In this document: piece by piece, positions 15,904 through 24,116 of the stretch | How positions within the stretch are numbered: the first letter of the stretch is position 1 | Layout of the letters: each line of letters begins with the position of its first letter | Assembly (NCBI RefSeq): GCF_014646695.1 | Contig: NZ_BMNT01000034.1 | Location: 1 to 45,128 of the forward strand | Source: Sphaerisporangium melleum | Lineage (GTDB): Bacteria > Actinomycetota > Actinomycetes > Streptosporangiales > Streptosporangiaceae | Direction of reading: 5' to 3' | DNA length: 45,128 nt | Position numbers and translations under genes: made by a program | The notes under the pieces: generated by a model | The model's input: only the letters and a program-made list of their open reading frames with translations | Told to the model about the DNA's origin: nothing | Databases searched by the model: none

Positions 15904-16879
15904 GGTCCACCCGCCCGAGCAGCCAGATCTGCGCGACCGTGACCAGCAGGGAGATCAGGAACAGCAGGACGCCCATGGCGTTGGCGCGGCCGGTGTCGAA
16001 CTGCACGAACCCCTCGTTGTAGACGTAGTAGAGGGCGGTCTGGGTGGCTCCGTCCGGCCCGCCCTGGGTGAGCACGTAGATCTGGGTGAAGGTCTGCAGG
16101 CCGGTGAGCGTGGTCACCACCCAGATCAGCAGGGTCTGCCGGCGCATCATCGGCCACTGGACATGCGCGAACCGGCGCCAGGCGCCGGCGCCGTCCACGC
16201 TCGCGGCGTCCAGGACGTCCCGGGGCACCGATTTCAGGGCCGCCACGTAGAGGATGACGTTCTGCCCGAAGAACTGCCACGCGCCGAAGGTCAGCACGGC
16301 GAGCAGCGCGGTCCCCGGGGAGGCCGGCAGGTCGGCCGGGGGCAGGCCGAGGGCGGCCAGCAGCCGGTCGATCGGGCCGAAGCGCGGAGCGAACATGTTC
16401 GCCCAGATCAGCGCGGTGGCCACCACCGGGACGACGAGCGGGATGATGAACGGGGCGCGCAGCCGGGCCACTCCGGGCGCCCGGGAGTTCAGCAGCAGCG
16501 CCAGCGCCAGCCCGGCGCCCATGGTGAGCACGACGAAGCCGGCGGTGTACACACCCGTGACGCCCAGGGCCCGCGCGCCGCCCTCGGCGAGCATGCCGGT
16601 GTAGTTGTCCAGGCCGACGAAGCGGGGAGCGAGGTCGAAGACGCCGCCGCCGTACAGGCTGCGCCACAGCAGCATGGCCAGCGGGACGAGGGAGAACAGC
16701 ACGGTCAGCAGCACGGTGGGCGCGACGAACGCGTACCCGAGCGCCCAGGTGCGGCGGCGGTCGCGCGGCCCCGCCACCAAGCCCGCGCGGCCGGCGCGCG
16801 GGCCAGGGGCGGCCGGATCGGCGGCGCGCCGGGACGCCGCCCGTGTTCCGGCCCGCCCCGCGCGGGCGGCCTGCCGCAT
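15893..16879 (-). CDS. Sugar ABC transporter permease, MalF-type
   Basis: A 328-residue membrane permease. After an Arg/Ala/Pro-rich cytoplasmic N-terminus (about 1-45) come six helices, beginning TWALGYAFVAPTVLLTVLFSL. The EAA-type loop reads VLDAASVDGAGAWRRFAHVQWPMM. The segment YVLTQGGPDGATQTALYYVY is diagnostic of the MalF branch. Its ATG shares one base (TGATG) with the stop of the solute-binding protein gene. Confidence 0.94.
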   Translation of the reverse strand: MRQAARAGRAGTRAASRRAADPAAPGPRAGRAGLVAGPRDRRRTWALGYAFVAPTVLLTVLFSLVPLAMLLWRSLYGGGVFDLAPRFVGLDNYTGMLAEGGARALGVTGVYTAGFVVLTMGAGLALALLLNSRAPGVARLRAPFIIPLVVPVVATALIWANMFAPRFGPIDRLLAALGLPPADLPASPGTALLAVLTFGAWQFFGQNVILYVAALKSVPRDVLDAASVDGAGAWRRFAHVQWPMMRRQTLLIWVVTTLTGLQTFTQIYVLTQGGPDGATQTALYYVYNEGFVQFDTGRANAMGVLLFLISLLVTVAQIWLLGRVDRAR

Positions 16880-18180
16880 CAGCCGAGCTTCTTCAGCGCG
16901 GCGTCGCCCTCCCGCGCCGCCGCGGCCAGGGCCTCGGCCGGGGTCTTGCGGCCCTTGAGCGCCGCGTTGATCTCGGTCCACAGGCTCTGCGAGATGGCGT
17001 TGTAGGCGGGGGTGATCGGGCGTACCTTTCCGGTCTTCTCCGCCTCGGCGAACACCGCGTAGGCGGGGTTCTTCGCGATGTGGTCCTTCAGCGCCGGCTG
17101 CCGGAGCTGGGCCGGGTCCGACGGCAGGCCGCCGCTCTTGACCGCCAGGTAGGCGCCCTGCTCGGGGGTGGCGAGGAACCTCAGGAACGCAAGGCCGGCC
17201 TTCTCGGCGGCCGGGTCGGTCTTCAGCAGCGCGGCCACGCCGATGCCGAGGCTGGTGGCGGTGCCGGCGGTGCCGGCGGGCATCGGGGCGACGCCGAAGT
17301 CGATCCCGGCCTTCTCGAACGTCGGCACCGCCCACTGTCCGTTGACGATCATCGCGACCGCACCGCTGGCGAAGGCGGGAGCGCCGTCGAAGCTGCCCGC
17401 CTGCGCGTAGCCGGTGCTCGGCGCGGCTCCGCTCTTGATCAGGTCCACCCAGGTGGTGAGGGCCCGTACCCCGGCGGGGCCGTTGAAGGCGGTCGCGGTG
17501 CCGTCGGGGGTGAGGAAGGCCCCGCCCTCGGCGTACAGCATGGGCGCCCAGGCGAAGGAGATCCACTCGGCCTCGCCGAGCGGCACGTAGAAGCCGTACC
17601 TGCCCTTGGCGGGGTCGGAGAGCTTCTTGGCGTCGGCGGCCAGCTCGGCCCAGGTGGCGGGAGGCCGTGCGATGCCGGCCGCGGCGAAGGCCTTCTTGTT
17701 GTAGAACAGCACGATGTCGCCGACCCCGGCGAGGGCCATGCCGAGCTGGTGGCCCTTGTGGAACAGCGACTCCCTGATGCCGGGGTACAGCGCGCCGGTC
17801 TCGGCGTCGAGCTTGCCGTCCAGCGGGATCAGCTTGCCGCTCTGCGCGATGACCGGCAGGTCGGAGGGGTTCTGGGTGAGCAGGACGGTGGGGTGGGTGC
17901 CGTTCTTCAGCGCCGAGATGACCTTGGGCAGGTACTGGTCGGATGCGGCGATGTACTGCCCCTTGGCGTGCATGCCGGGGTTGGCTCGGGCGAAGGCGGC
18001 GTCGACCTCGGCGATCTGGTCGGGTTGCCAGCCGCTGGTCCAGTAGGTGAACGTGCCGCCTTGGGCGGCCGTCCCGCCGGAGCCGCCGGCGGTATCGCTC
18101 GTGCCGCCGCACGCCGCGGCGGCGAGGAGGAGAAGCGACGCGACGGCGCCGGCGGCGACCCTGCTCCTGATCATCGTCAT
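16879..18180 (-). CDS. Sugar ABC transporter substrate-binding lipoprotein
   Basis: A protein of about 433 residues that would capture a sugar outside the membrane. It has a lipoprotein signal (basic MTMIRSR, hydrophobic AGAVASLLLLAAAACGG with lipobox Cys) and an extracellular solute-binding family 1 fold (FTYWTSGWQPDQIAEVD, IVLFYNKKAFAAAGI, ATWAELAADAKKL, PAYNAISQSLWTEINAALKG). The start is set at the ATG at 18180 because a promoter at 18212-18240 would start the message near 18205, leaving the earlier GTG at 18207 untranscribed; 18201 and 18174 are alternatives. The substrate is not readable. No regulator gene adjoins. Confidence 0.92.
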   Translation of the reverse strand: MTMIRSRVAAGAVASLLLLAAAACGGTSDTAGGSGGTAAQGGTFTYWTSGWQPDQIAEVDAAFARANPGMHAKGQYIAASDQYLPKVISALKNGTHPTVLLTQNPSDLPVIAQSGKLIPLDGKLDAETGALYPGIRESLFHKGHQLGMALAGVGDIVLFYNKKAFAAAGIARPPATWAELAADAKKLSDPAKGRYGFYVPLGEAEWISFAWAPMLYAEGGAFLTPDGTATAFNGPAGVRALTTWVDLIKSGAAPSTGYAQAGSFDGAPAFASGAVAMIVNGQWAVPTFEKAGIDFGVAPMPAGTAGTATSLGIGVAALLKTDPAAEKAGLAFLRFLATPEQGAYLAVKSGGLPSDPAQLRQPALKDHIAKNPAYAVFAEAEKTGKVRPITPAYNAISQSLWTEINAALKGRKTPAEALAAAAREGDAALKKLG

Positions 18181-18211
18181 CCGTCCCAAGCCGGGAATCA
18201 TGGCCACCCAC

Positions 18212-18240
18212 TTTAAATGTAGGTAAAAGGGGTTTGTGAA
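18212..18240 (-). promoter_or_regulatory. Predicted promoter of the sugar ABC operon
   Basis: On the minus strand: -35 TTCACA (18240-18235, 5 of 6 to TTGACA), 17-base spacer, -10 TTTAAA (18217-18212). The local sequence TTTA-N8-TAAA (18212-18227) overlapping the -10 could be a small operator. Confidence 0.5.
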
Positions 18241-18400
18241 GAGGTGATGCTCCTACCGTGTACCCCAAGATCGCCCGGCCGTCACTCCCGGCGCCTCGAC
18301 GGCCACCGCCTCGCCCCGATCCACGCCGGACGCGTGCCCGGCGAAGGGAGGGGTACCTCAAAGCGGAACATTCTTGTCCGTCACGCCGAAAGGACCGTCC

Positions 18401-19711
18401 ATGGCCGACCGGCAACGCGTCGTCATCGCGGGCGCGGGGTTCGCGGGCTTCACCGCGGCACGCCACCTCGCCCGCCTCTCCCGAGGCGCGATCGAGATCG
18501 TCCTGATCAACCCCACCGACTACTTCCTCTATCTCCCCCTGCTCCCCGAGGTGGCCGCGGGCATCCTCGACCCGCGCAAGGTGGCCGTCCCGCTGACCGG
18601 CAACTGCCCGGGCGTACGCCACCTGCTGGCCGCCGTGGACGGGGTCGACCTCGACGCGCGCCGGGTGGTGTGCACCGACGCCGAGGGAAAGCGCCGGGAC
18701 CTGCGCTACGACCGGCTGCTGCTGACGGTCGGCAGCGTCAGCAAGCTGCTGCCGATCCCCGGGGTGGCCGAGCACGCCCACGGGTTCCGCAGCATCGCCG
18801 AGGCGCTCTACCTGCGTGACCACCTGATCCGGCAGATCGAACTGGCCGACGCGGCCGACGACCCCAAGGACCGGGACGCGCGCTGCACGTTCGTCGTGGT
18901 GGGCGCCGGCTACACCGGCACCGAGGTGGCGGCGCAGGGACAGCTTCTCACCCTGGACACCAAGGCGCGCCGCCCGCGGCTGCGCGACCAGCAGGTCCGC
19001 TGGCTGCTGGTGGACAAGGCCCCCCGCATCCTGCCCGAGCTGGACGAGCGCCTGTCGCAAACGGCGCACCGCACGCTCGGCTCGCGGGGCGTGGAGATCC
19101 GGCCCGGGGTCACCGTGGAGGAGGCGACCTCCGAGGGCGTCAAGCTGTCGGACGGGGAGTTCGTGGCCACCCGGTCGCTGATCTGGTGCGTCGGGGTGCG
19201 TCCCGACCCGCTGATCGAATCGCTCGGCCTGCCCGCCGAGCGGGGCCGGCTGCTGGTGGACGAGTACCTTCGGGTGCCGGGACGCCCGGAGGTCTTCGCC
19301 TGCGGCGACGCGGCGGCGGTACCCGACCTGACCCGCCCCGGCGAGTACACCGCCATGACCGCCCAGCACGCCACCCGGCAGGGCAGGCAGGCGGCCGGCA
19401 ACATCGCCGCCTCCTACGGCCGGGGCGAGCGCCGCGCGTACCGGCACGGCGACCTGGGGTTCGTGGTCGACCTCGGCGGGGCGAAGGCCGCCGCCAACCC
19501 GCTCGGCGTGCCGCTGTCGGGCGTGGTGGCCAAGGCGGTCACCCGGGGGTACCACCTGCTGTCGGTCCCGAACGGGCGCACCCGCATCGCGGGCAACTGG
19601 CTGCTGGACGCCGTGCTGCCCCGGCAGACCGTCCAACTCGATCTCGTGCGCGGCCCGGCCGTCCCGCTGGAGTCCGCCGTCCCCGAACACCCCCGAGGCA
19701 CCGGGGCCTGA
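18401..19711 (+). CDS. Type II NADH dehydrogenase-like FAD-dependent oxidoreductase
   Basis: A 436-residue two-dinucleotide-binding-domain flavoprotein of the NDH-2 family, which passes electrons from NADH to quinone at the membrane without pumping protons. FAD motif VVIAGAGFAGFTAARHL lies near the N-terminus, the NAD(H) motif FVVVGAGYTGTEVA near residue 170, and the second FAD contact VFACGDAAAVPDLT near 305. The C-terminal part (LGVPLSGVVAKAVTRGYHLL) is the membrane-associated region of the family. The ATG at 18401 follows AAAGGA; an upstream TTG in frame adds nine unrelated residues. It is divergent from the sugar ABC operon. Confidence 0.9.
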   Translation: MADRQRVVIAGAGFAGFTAARHLARLSRGAIEIVLINPTDYFLYLPLLPEVAAGILDPRKVAVPLTGNCPGVRHLLAAVDGVDLDARRVVCTDAEGKRRDLRYDRLLLTVGSVSKLLPIPGVAEHAHGFRSIAEALYLRDHLIRQIELADAADDPKDRDARCTFVVVGAGYTGTEVAAQGQLLTLDTKARRPRLRDQQVRWLLVDKAPRILPELDERLSQTAHRTLGSRGVEIRPGVTVEEATSEGVKLSDGEFVATRSLIWCVGVRPDPLIESLGLPAERGRLLVDEYLRVPGRPEVFACGDAAAVPDLTRPGEYTAMTAQHATRQGRQAAGNIAASYGRGERRAYRHGDLGFVVDLGGAKAAANPLGVPLSGVVAKAVTRGYHLLSVPNGRTRIAGNWLLDAVLPRQTVQLDLVRGPAVPLESAVPEHPRGTGA

Positions 19712-19769
19712 CCGCCGCGGCTCCGGCCTGGGCGATGTTTGCGGGACGCGGCGGTGGTAGAGGGGCGGG

Positions 19770-20678
19770 ATGCCCGACGATCTCCCCCGCTCCCGCGTCC
19801 TGGTCGGCACGGCGTCCTGGACCGACCGGAGCCTGCTCACCTCCGGGTGGTACCCGCCGGACGCTGCGACCCCCGCGGCCCGGCTGGCCTACTACGCCTC
19901 GCGCTTCCCCTTGGTGGAGGTGGACGCCACCTACTACAACCCGCCGTCCCTGCGCACCGCCGAGGCGTGGCGCGACCGCACCCCGGACGGCTTCACCTTC
20001 GACGTCAAGGCGTTCTCCCTGCTGACCGGGCACCCGACGCGGCGGGCGTCACTGTACAAGGACCTGCGTGAGCGGCTCGGCACGGCCAAGGAGACGCTCT
20101 ACCTGCGCGACGTCGGCCCCGCGATCGCCGAGGAGGTGTGGGACCGCTTCCTCGGCGCGCTGGCGCCGCTGCACGAGGCCGGCAAGCTCGGCATCGTGCT
20201 GCTGCAGTTCCCGCCCTGGTTCGGCCCGGGCGAGCGCAACCGCGAGTACCTGCTGCGCTGCGTGGAACGCTGCCGGCCGATGCGCGCGGGTGTGGAGTTC
20301 CGCAACGCCGGCTGGATGACCGCCGAACACCGCGACCACACCCTCGGCCTCCTGGCCGCGCACGACATCCCGTACGTGGCGGTGGACATGCCGCAGGGGT
20401 ACCCGTCATCGGTGCCGCCGGTGCTGGCGGCCACCGCCGACCTGGCCGTGGTCCGCTTCCACGGCCACTCCGGCAAGTGGGACAGCAAGCGCATCGAGGA
20501 GCGGTTCGGCTACCTGTACTCCGAGGAGGAGCTGCGCGGGTGGGCCGCCGACCTGGCCGGGCTGGCGGCCCGCGCCCGCACCGTCCACGTGCTGATGAAC
20601 AACTGCTGCGCCGACAACGCCCAGCGCAACGCCGCCTTCCTGGCATCGCTCCTCGAAAGCGCCCCCGTGGGCGGGTGA
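19770..20678 (+). CDS. DUF72 family protein (YecE-like)
   Basis: A 302-residue TIM-barrel-like protein of the DUF72/YecE family. Recognisable segments are VLVGTASWTDRSL, FPLVEVDATYYNPPS, FTFDVKAF, LGIVLLQFPPWF, GVEFRNAGWM and VVRFHGHSGKWD, and the characteristic late NNCCADNAQRNA. The biochemical role of this widespread family is unsettled. It ends 2 bases before the convergent DUF2087 gene, so the two transcripts must overlap at their 3' ends unless terminated within coding sequence. Confidence 0.92.
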   Translation: MPDDLPRSRVLVGTASWTDRSLLTSGWYPPDAATPAARLAYYASRFPLVEVDATYYNPPSLRTAEAWRDRTPDGFTFDVKAFSLLTGHPTRRASLYKDLRERLGTAKETLYLRDVGPAIAEEVWDRFLGALAPLHEAGKLGIVLLQFPPWFGPGERNREYLLRCVERCRPMRAGVEFRNAGWMTAEHRDHTLGLLAAHDIPYVAVDMPQGYPSSVPPVLAATADLAVVRFHGHSGKWDSKRIEERFGYLYSEEELRGWAADLAGLAARARTVHVLMNNCCADNAQRNAAFLASLLESAPVGG

Positions 20679-20680
20679 TC

Positions 20681-21208
20681 TCAGAGCTCGACGAAGCCGC
20701 CGCTGCGCCAGTAGACGTTGTTCTCCCTGCTCATCAGGCCCTCGACCACCAGGTGACGCCGCAGGGCGGGGTAGTCGTCGTGGAAGGCGCGCAGCACCAC
20801 GTCCACCTCCCGCTCGGGATAGCGGACCCCCGGCTCGAAGGCCCGGGCGATGTAGTGCAGCACGGCCAGGCGTTTCTCGCGCCGCGACGGGATCGCCCGC
20901 AGCCGCCCGTCGACCAGGAAGGCGCGCACCACGCGCTCCTCCTCCGAGACCGGAGCGGCGGGCGGCCGGGCCGTGGCGTGCAGCAGCTCACGGAACCGCT
21001 CGCGCCGCACCCGCCAGCCGCCGTCCTCGCGGGACACCAGCCCGCCGCGTTCCAGCCGTTCGAGTGCCCTGCGCGCGACGTCCCGGGCGAGCCCGCTGCC
21101 GTCCGCGCTGCCGGTCAGCACCAGCGCGGACAGCACGCGCAGGGTGTCGTCCTGGTAGAGGAGGCCGAGGACGCGCCTGACCTCCTCGTCGATGTCTTCC
21201 TCGCTCAT
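20681..21208 (-). CDS. DUF2087-domain protein with N-terminal helix-turn-helix-like region
   Basis: A 175-residue protein. The N-terminal half (DEEVRRVLGLLYQDDTLRVLSALVL then LARDVARRALERLERGGLV) looks like a winged-helix region. The C-terminal half is a DUF2087 domain: SRREKRLAVLHYIARAFEPG, ERE VDVVLRAFHDDYPALRRHLVVEGLMSRENNVYWRSGG broken here for length, with YPALRRHLVVEGLMSR the key segment. DUF2087 is found in regulators and in a stand-alone form (family knowledge). The ATG at 21208 (MSEEDIDEE) is chosen over upstream extensions with no similarity. A regulatory role is likely but the targets are unknown. Confidence 0.86.
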   Translation of the reverse strand: MSEEDIDEEVRRVLGLLYQDDTLRVLSALVLTGSADGSGLARDVARRALERLERGGLVSREDGGWRVRRERFRELLHATARPPAAPVSEEERVVRAFLVDGRLRAIPSRREKRLAVLHYIARAFEPGVRYPEREVDVVLRAFHDDYPALRRHLVVEGLMSRENNVYWRSGGFVEL

Positions 21209-21302
21209 GGTCTCCAGCCGATCGACCCGGCGGCCTTCCGGGACCGCAAGGCCCGGGCTCGTCCGCAGGGTCGATCCTCCCACCGGACGAGGAGTGGTGC
21301 GC

Positions 21303-22400
21303 TCAGACGGCCCGGTGGTACTGGTGCGGCCAGCGCGGCTGCGCGCCGAGCTCACGGGCGGCCCGGTTCGGCCAGTACGGGTCGCGCAGCAGTTCGCGGC
21401 CGAGCATGACGGCGTCCGCCTGCCCGGAGGCGATGATCTCCTCGGCCTGCGCGGGCTCGGTGATCAGGCCGACGGCGGAGACGGGCAGGTCGGTCTCGGC
21501 CTTGACCCGCGCCGCGAACGGAACCTGGTAGCCGGGGCGGAGAGGAATGCGCGCGTGGGAGACGTTGCCGCCGGTCGAGACGTCCAGCAGGTCGACGCCG
21601 TGCGCGAGCAGTTCCTTGGCCAGGAGCACGGTGTCGTCTGCGGTCCAGCCCGTACGCGGGTCTTCGGCGTCCTCGGCCAGCCAGTCGGTCGCCGAGACGC
21701 GGAACAGCACGGGCAGCTCGTCGGGCCAGACCTCGCGGACGGCGTCCACGACCTCCAGGGCCAGGCGCATCCGGTTGGCTGCGGAGCCGCCGTAGGCGTC
21801 GGTGCGGTGGTTGCTGTGCGGGGACAGGAACTGGTGGATCAGATAGCCGTGCGCGCCGTGCACCTCGGCGACCTGGAAGCCGGCGGCCAGGGCCCGGCGG
21901 GCGGAGGCGGCGAAGGCGGCGACGATCTCGGCGATCTGGCCGGTGCTGAGCTCGGTGGGCGTGGGGTGGCCGTCGGCGAACGGGACGGCGCTGGGCGCCA
22001 CCGTCTGCCAGCCGCCGTCCTGCGGGGCGACCGGCTTGCCGCCGGTCCAGGGCCGGTCGGTGGACGCCTTGCGGCCGGCGTGCGCGAGCTGGACGCCGGG
22101 GACGGCGCCGTGCTCGCGCAGGAAGGAGGTGATCCGGGTGAACGCCTGCTGCTGGCGGTCGTTCCACAGGCCGAGGTCGTAGGGGCTGATGCGGCCCTCG
22201 GGGGTGACGGCGGTCGCCTCGGTGATGATGAGGCCGGTGCCGCCGACCGCGCGGGCGCCCTGGTGGACCACGTGCCAGTCGTGCGGCACTCCCTGCTCGG
22301 GGCCGTCGGCGGCCGCGCTGTACTGGCACATCGGGGTCATCCAGACCCGGTTGGGAATGGTGAGGTTCCGCAGCGTCAGCGGTTCGAACAGTGCGCTCAC
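21303..22400 (-). CDS. Old yellow enzyme, YqjM-type NADH:flavin oxidoreductase
   Basis: A 365-residue FMN-dependent TIM-barrel ene-reductase that would reduce activated C=C bonds (enones, nitro-olefins) with NADPH. The regulatory Cys25 in MTPMCQYSA marks the thermophilic-like YqjM branch. The active-site pair is in EVHGAHGYLIHQFLSP, followed by SNHRTDAYGGS; phosphate-binding segments are VSAVGLI and DAVMLGRELLRDPYW. The GTG start is 154 bases from a divergent ArsR regulator with two palindromes between, which suggests repression relieved by an electrophile or metal. Confidence 0.93.
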   Translation of the reverse strand: MSALFEPLTLRNLTIPNRVWMTPMCQYSAAADGPEQGVPHDWHVVHQGARAVGGTGLIITEATAVTPEGRISPYDLGLWNDRQQQAFTRITSFLREHGAVPGVQLAHAGRKASTDRPWTGGKPVAPQDGGWQTVAPSAVPFADGHPTPTELSTGQIAEIVAAFAASARRALAAGFQVAEVHGAHGYLIHQFLSPHSNHRTDAYGGSAANRMRLALEVVDAVREVWPDELPVLFRVSATDWLAEDAEDPRTGWTADDTVLLAKELLAHGVDLLDVSTGGNVSHARIPLRPGYQVPFAARVKAETDLPVSAVGLITEPAQAEEIIASGQADAVMLGRELLRDPYWPNRAARELGAQPRWPHQYHRAV

Positions 22401-22468
22401 GACAGGCTCCTTGGTGTGGGTGTGGGATGCCGGGCGGGGACGCCTGGCGCCCGGTCCCGCGGCAATTG

Positions 22469-22486
22469 GTACGATACATGGCGTAC
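22469..22486. promoter_or_regulatory. Inverted repeat 1 between OYE and ArsR genes
   Basis: GTACG-N8-CGTAC, an 18-base palindrome closer to the OYE gene; it shares the (G)TACG end with the second palindrome at 22504-22519. Confidence 0.5.
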
Positions 22487-22503
22487 TACGGCAGGTGTCA
22501 AAC

Positions 22504-22519
22504 TACGACGTTCGTCGTA
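22504..22519. promoter_or_regulatory. Inverted repeat 2 between OYE and ArsR genes
   Basis: TACGACG-TT-CGTCGTA, a perfect 7+2+7 palindrome 35 bases before the ArsR start. Position and symmetry suit an ArsR-family operator controlling both divergent genes. Confidence 0.65.
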
Positions 22520-22554
22520 CGATTAGGGCCCTGCACCCGAGGAAGGGACGAACG

Positions 22555-22911
22555 GTGACCACCACGTCGGCCAGACTCCTGGAGCACCCCCCGCGCGAGG
22601 AGATCAGGCTGGAACAGGTGCTGCACGCCCTGGCCGACCCCATGCGCCTGCACGTCGTACGCCATCTCGCCGCACTGGCCTCCGGCGAGGAGGCCACCTG
22701 CTCCGAGATCGACCTGGCGGTCACCAAGTCGACGTCCACCCACCACTTCCGGGTGCTGCGCGAGGCGGGGGTGATCTGGCAGATCTACCGGGGCACGGCC
22801 AAGATGAACCGGCTCCGGCGCGAGGATCTGGACGAGTTGTTCCCGTCGCTGCTCGCCACGGTACTCGACGCCGACGCCGCCCAGCGGTGCCGCCTCTCCG
22901 ACGGCCCCTGA
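22555..22911 (+). CDS. ArsR-family transcriptional regulator
   Basis: A 118-residue winged-helix repressor: LEQVLHALADPMRLHVVRHL, then TCSEIDLAVTKSTSTHHFRVLREAGVI with the recognition helix, and a beta-wing GTAKMNRLR. It has the single cysteine of TCSEI and another near the C-terminus; no ELCVCDL metal site is present, so the inducer is probably not arsenite or cadmium by the classic route. GTG start after GAGGAAGG. Divergent from the old yellow enzyme gene with two palindromes in between, so it probably represses that gene and itself. Confidence 0.92.
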   Translation: MTTTSARLLEHPPREEIRLEQVLHALADPMRLHVVRHLAALASGEEATCSEIDLAVTKSTSTHHFRVLREAGVIWQIYRGTAKMNRLRREDLDELFPSLLATVLDADAAQRCRLSDGP

Positions 22912-23236
22912 CGCTGCCGGTCCGCCCCAAGGCCGACCGCTCCCCTGCCGTCCCTTTGCCGGCGGCGATCCGGCTCGTCCGGACCCATCCCGGCGGGCGG
23001 CCTCCGGCGTGCGCCCCACGCGGCCGCGTTCGTTCCTCCACAAGAGGGAGAACGCCCGTCGTGCACCCCCGGCACGGGAAGTGTGCTGAAAGTGTTCTTG
23101 CTAATCATGGGCTCGCTGGGCAATTATTTTCATCCGAACGCCTGCCCCGCCCGCCCGGCGTGCCCGAGCGCACCGGCCACGCGCACGAGCCGGCGATCAG
23201 GGCCTGCCGGGTGGACCGCCGCGGGGAAGGAGCTCG
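22912..23236 (+). other. Intergenic region upstream of the SIS/NgcEFG genes
   Basis: 325 bases without a convincing gene. A tentative promoter lies at 23098-23127: TTGCTA, 18-base spacer, AATTAT (4 of 6 matches each), in the only AT-rich patch, about 110 bases before the SIS gene. I looked for a DasR-type site (TGGTCTAGACCA-like) and saw none. Confidence 0.4.
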
Positions 23237-23995
23237 ATGCCGATGGAGATCGGAGCCATGGCCTACGCCGACCAGGCGGGCAGGCTGCTGAGTGAGGTCG
23301 CCGCGGGCCAGGAGCCCGCCGTGCGCGAGGCCGCCGCGCTGCTGTGCGACTGCCTGCGGGCCGGCGGGGTGATCCAGGCGTTCGGCTCAGGGCACTCCGA
23401 GGCGATCGCGATGGAGATCGCCGGGCGGGCCGGCGGCCTGGTGCCCACCAACCGGCTCTCCCTGCGCGACCTGGTGCTGTACGGCGGGGAGCCGCCTGAG
23501 ACGCTGCGCCCGGCGGAACTGGAACGCGACCCGTCCATCGCCCGGCGCGTCTACGACCTGGCACCGGTGCGACCGCAGGACGCCTTCGTCATCGCCTCCA
23601 GCTCGGGAGTGAACGGCTCGGTGGTGGAGCTGGCCTCGATCGTCAAGGAGCGCGGGCACCGGCTGGTCGCGCTGACCTCGGTGCGGCACAGCACGGCGAT
23701 GACCTCCCGCCACCCGTCCGGGCGCAAGCTCCTCGACCTCGCCGACGTGGTGCTCGACAACGGCGCGCCCTACGGCGACGCCGTCCTCCCGCTGCCCGGC
23801 GGCGGGACCTACGGCGCGGTGTCCACGATCACCTCGGCGCTGCTGGCGCAGATGGTCGTCGCCGAGGTGGTGCGGCTGCTGCTGGAGGCGGGCGAGGAGC
23901 CGCCCATCTACCGGTCGGCGAACGTCACCGGCGGCGACGAGCACAACAAGGCGCTGGAGGCCCGCTACACCGGGCGCATCCGCCGCGGCGGGTGA
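23237..23995 (+). CDS. SIS-domain phosphosugar-binding protein (UPF0309 family)
   Basis: A 252-residue single sugar-isomerase (SIS) domain protein. The phosphosugar-binding pattern is visible: GGVIQAFGSGHSEAIAMEIAGRAGG, FVIASSSGVNGSVVELA, and LVALTSVRHSTAMTSRHPSG. The C-terminal NVTGGDEHNKALEARYTGRI is typical of UPF0309. From memory, a Streptomyces member, NagS (SCO4393), acts on N-acetylglucosamine-6-phosphate; the adjacent NgcEFG-type importer makes a related role plausible but unproven. The ATG follows AAGGAG. It is 121 bases upstream of ngcE in the same direction and likely the first gene of the operon. Confidence 0.88.
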   Translation: MPMEIGAMAYADQAGRLLSEVAAGQEPAVREAAALLCDCLRAGGVIQAFGSGHSEAIAMEIAGRAGGLVPTNRLSLRDLVLYGGEPPETLRPAELERDPSIARRVYDLAPVRPQDAFVIASSSGVNGSVVELASIVKERGHRLVALTSVRHSTAMTSRHPSGRKLLDLADVVLDNGAPYGDAVLPLPGGGTYGAVSTITSALLAQMVVAEVVRLLLEAGEEPPIYRSANVTGGDEHNKALEARYTGRIRRGG

Positions 23996-24116
23996 GCGTG
24001 CCAGGTGCCGGCCCCGCCGCCGCCAACGGCCTGAGCAGGTTCGACCGAAGGACGCTCCGCCGCACCGGGCCCGGCGCGGCGGGGCGGGGCGGGACTCCAG
24101 CCCCCCAGGAGGACTG

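Noticed and set aside
18208-19840. Upstream extension of a minus-strand frame across the NDH-2 gene region
   Set aside because: The only protein-like segments of that frame are the MalF-type permease at 15893-16879; the rest lies opposite or out of frame with real genes.
23083-23295. 70-codon plus-strand frame starting MLKVFLLIMG upstream of the SIS gene
   Set aside because: Attractive hydrophobic start but no ribosome site, and the rest is Pro/Arg/Ala-rich and runs into the SIS gene in another frame.
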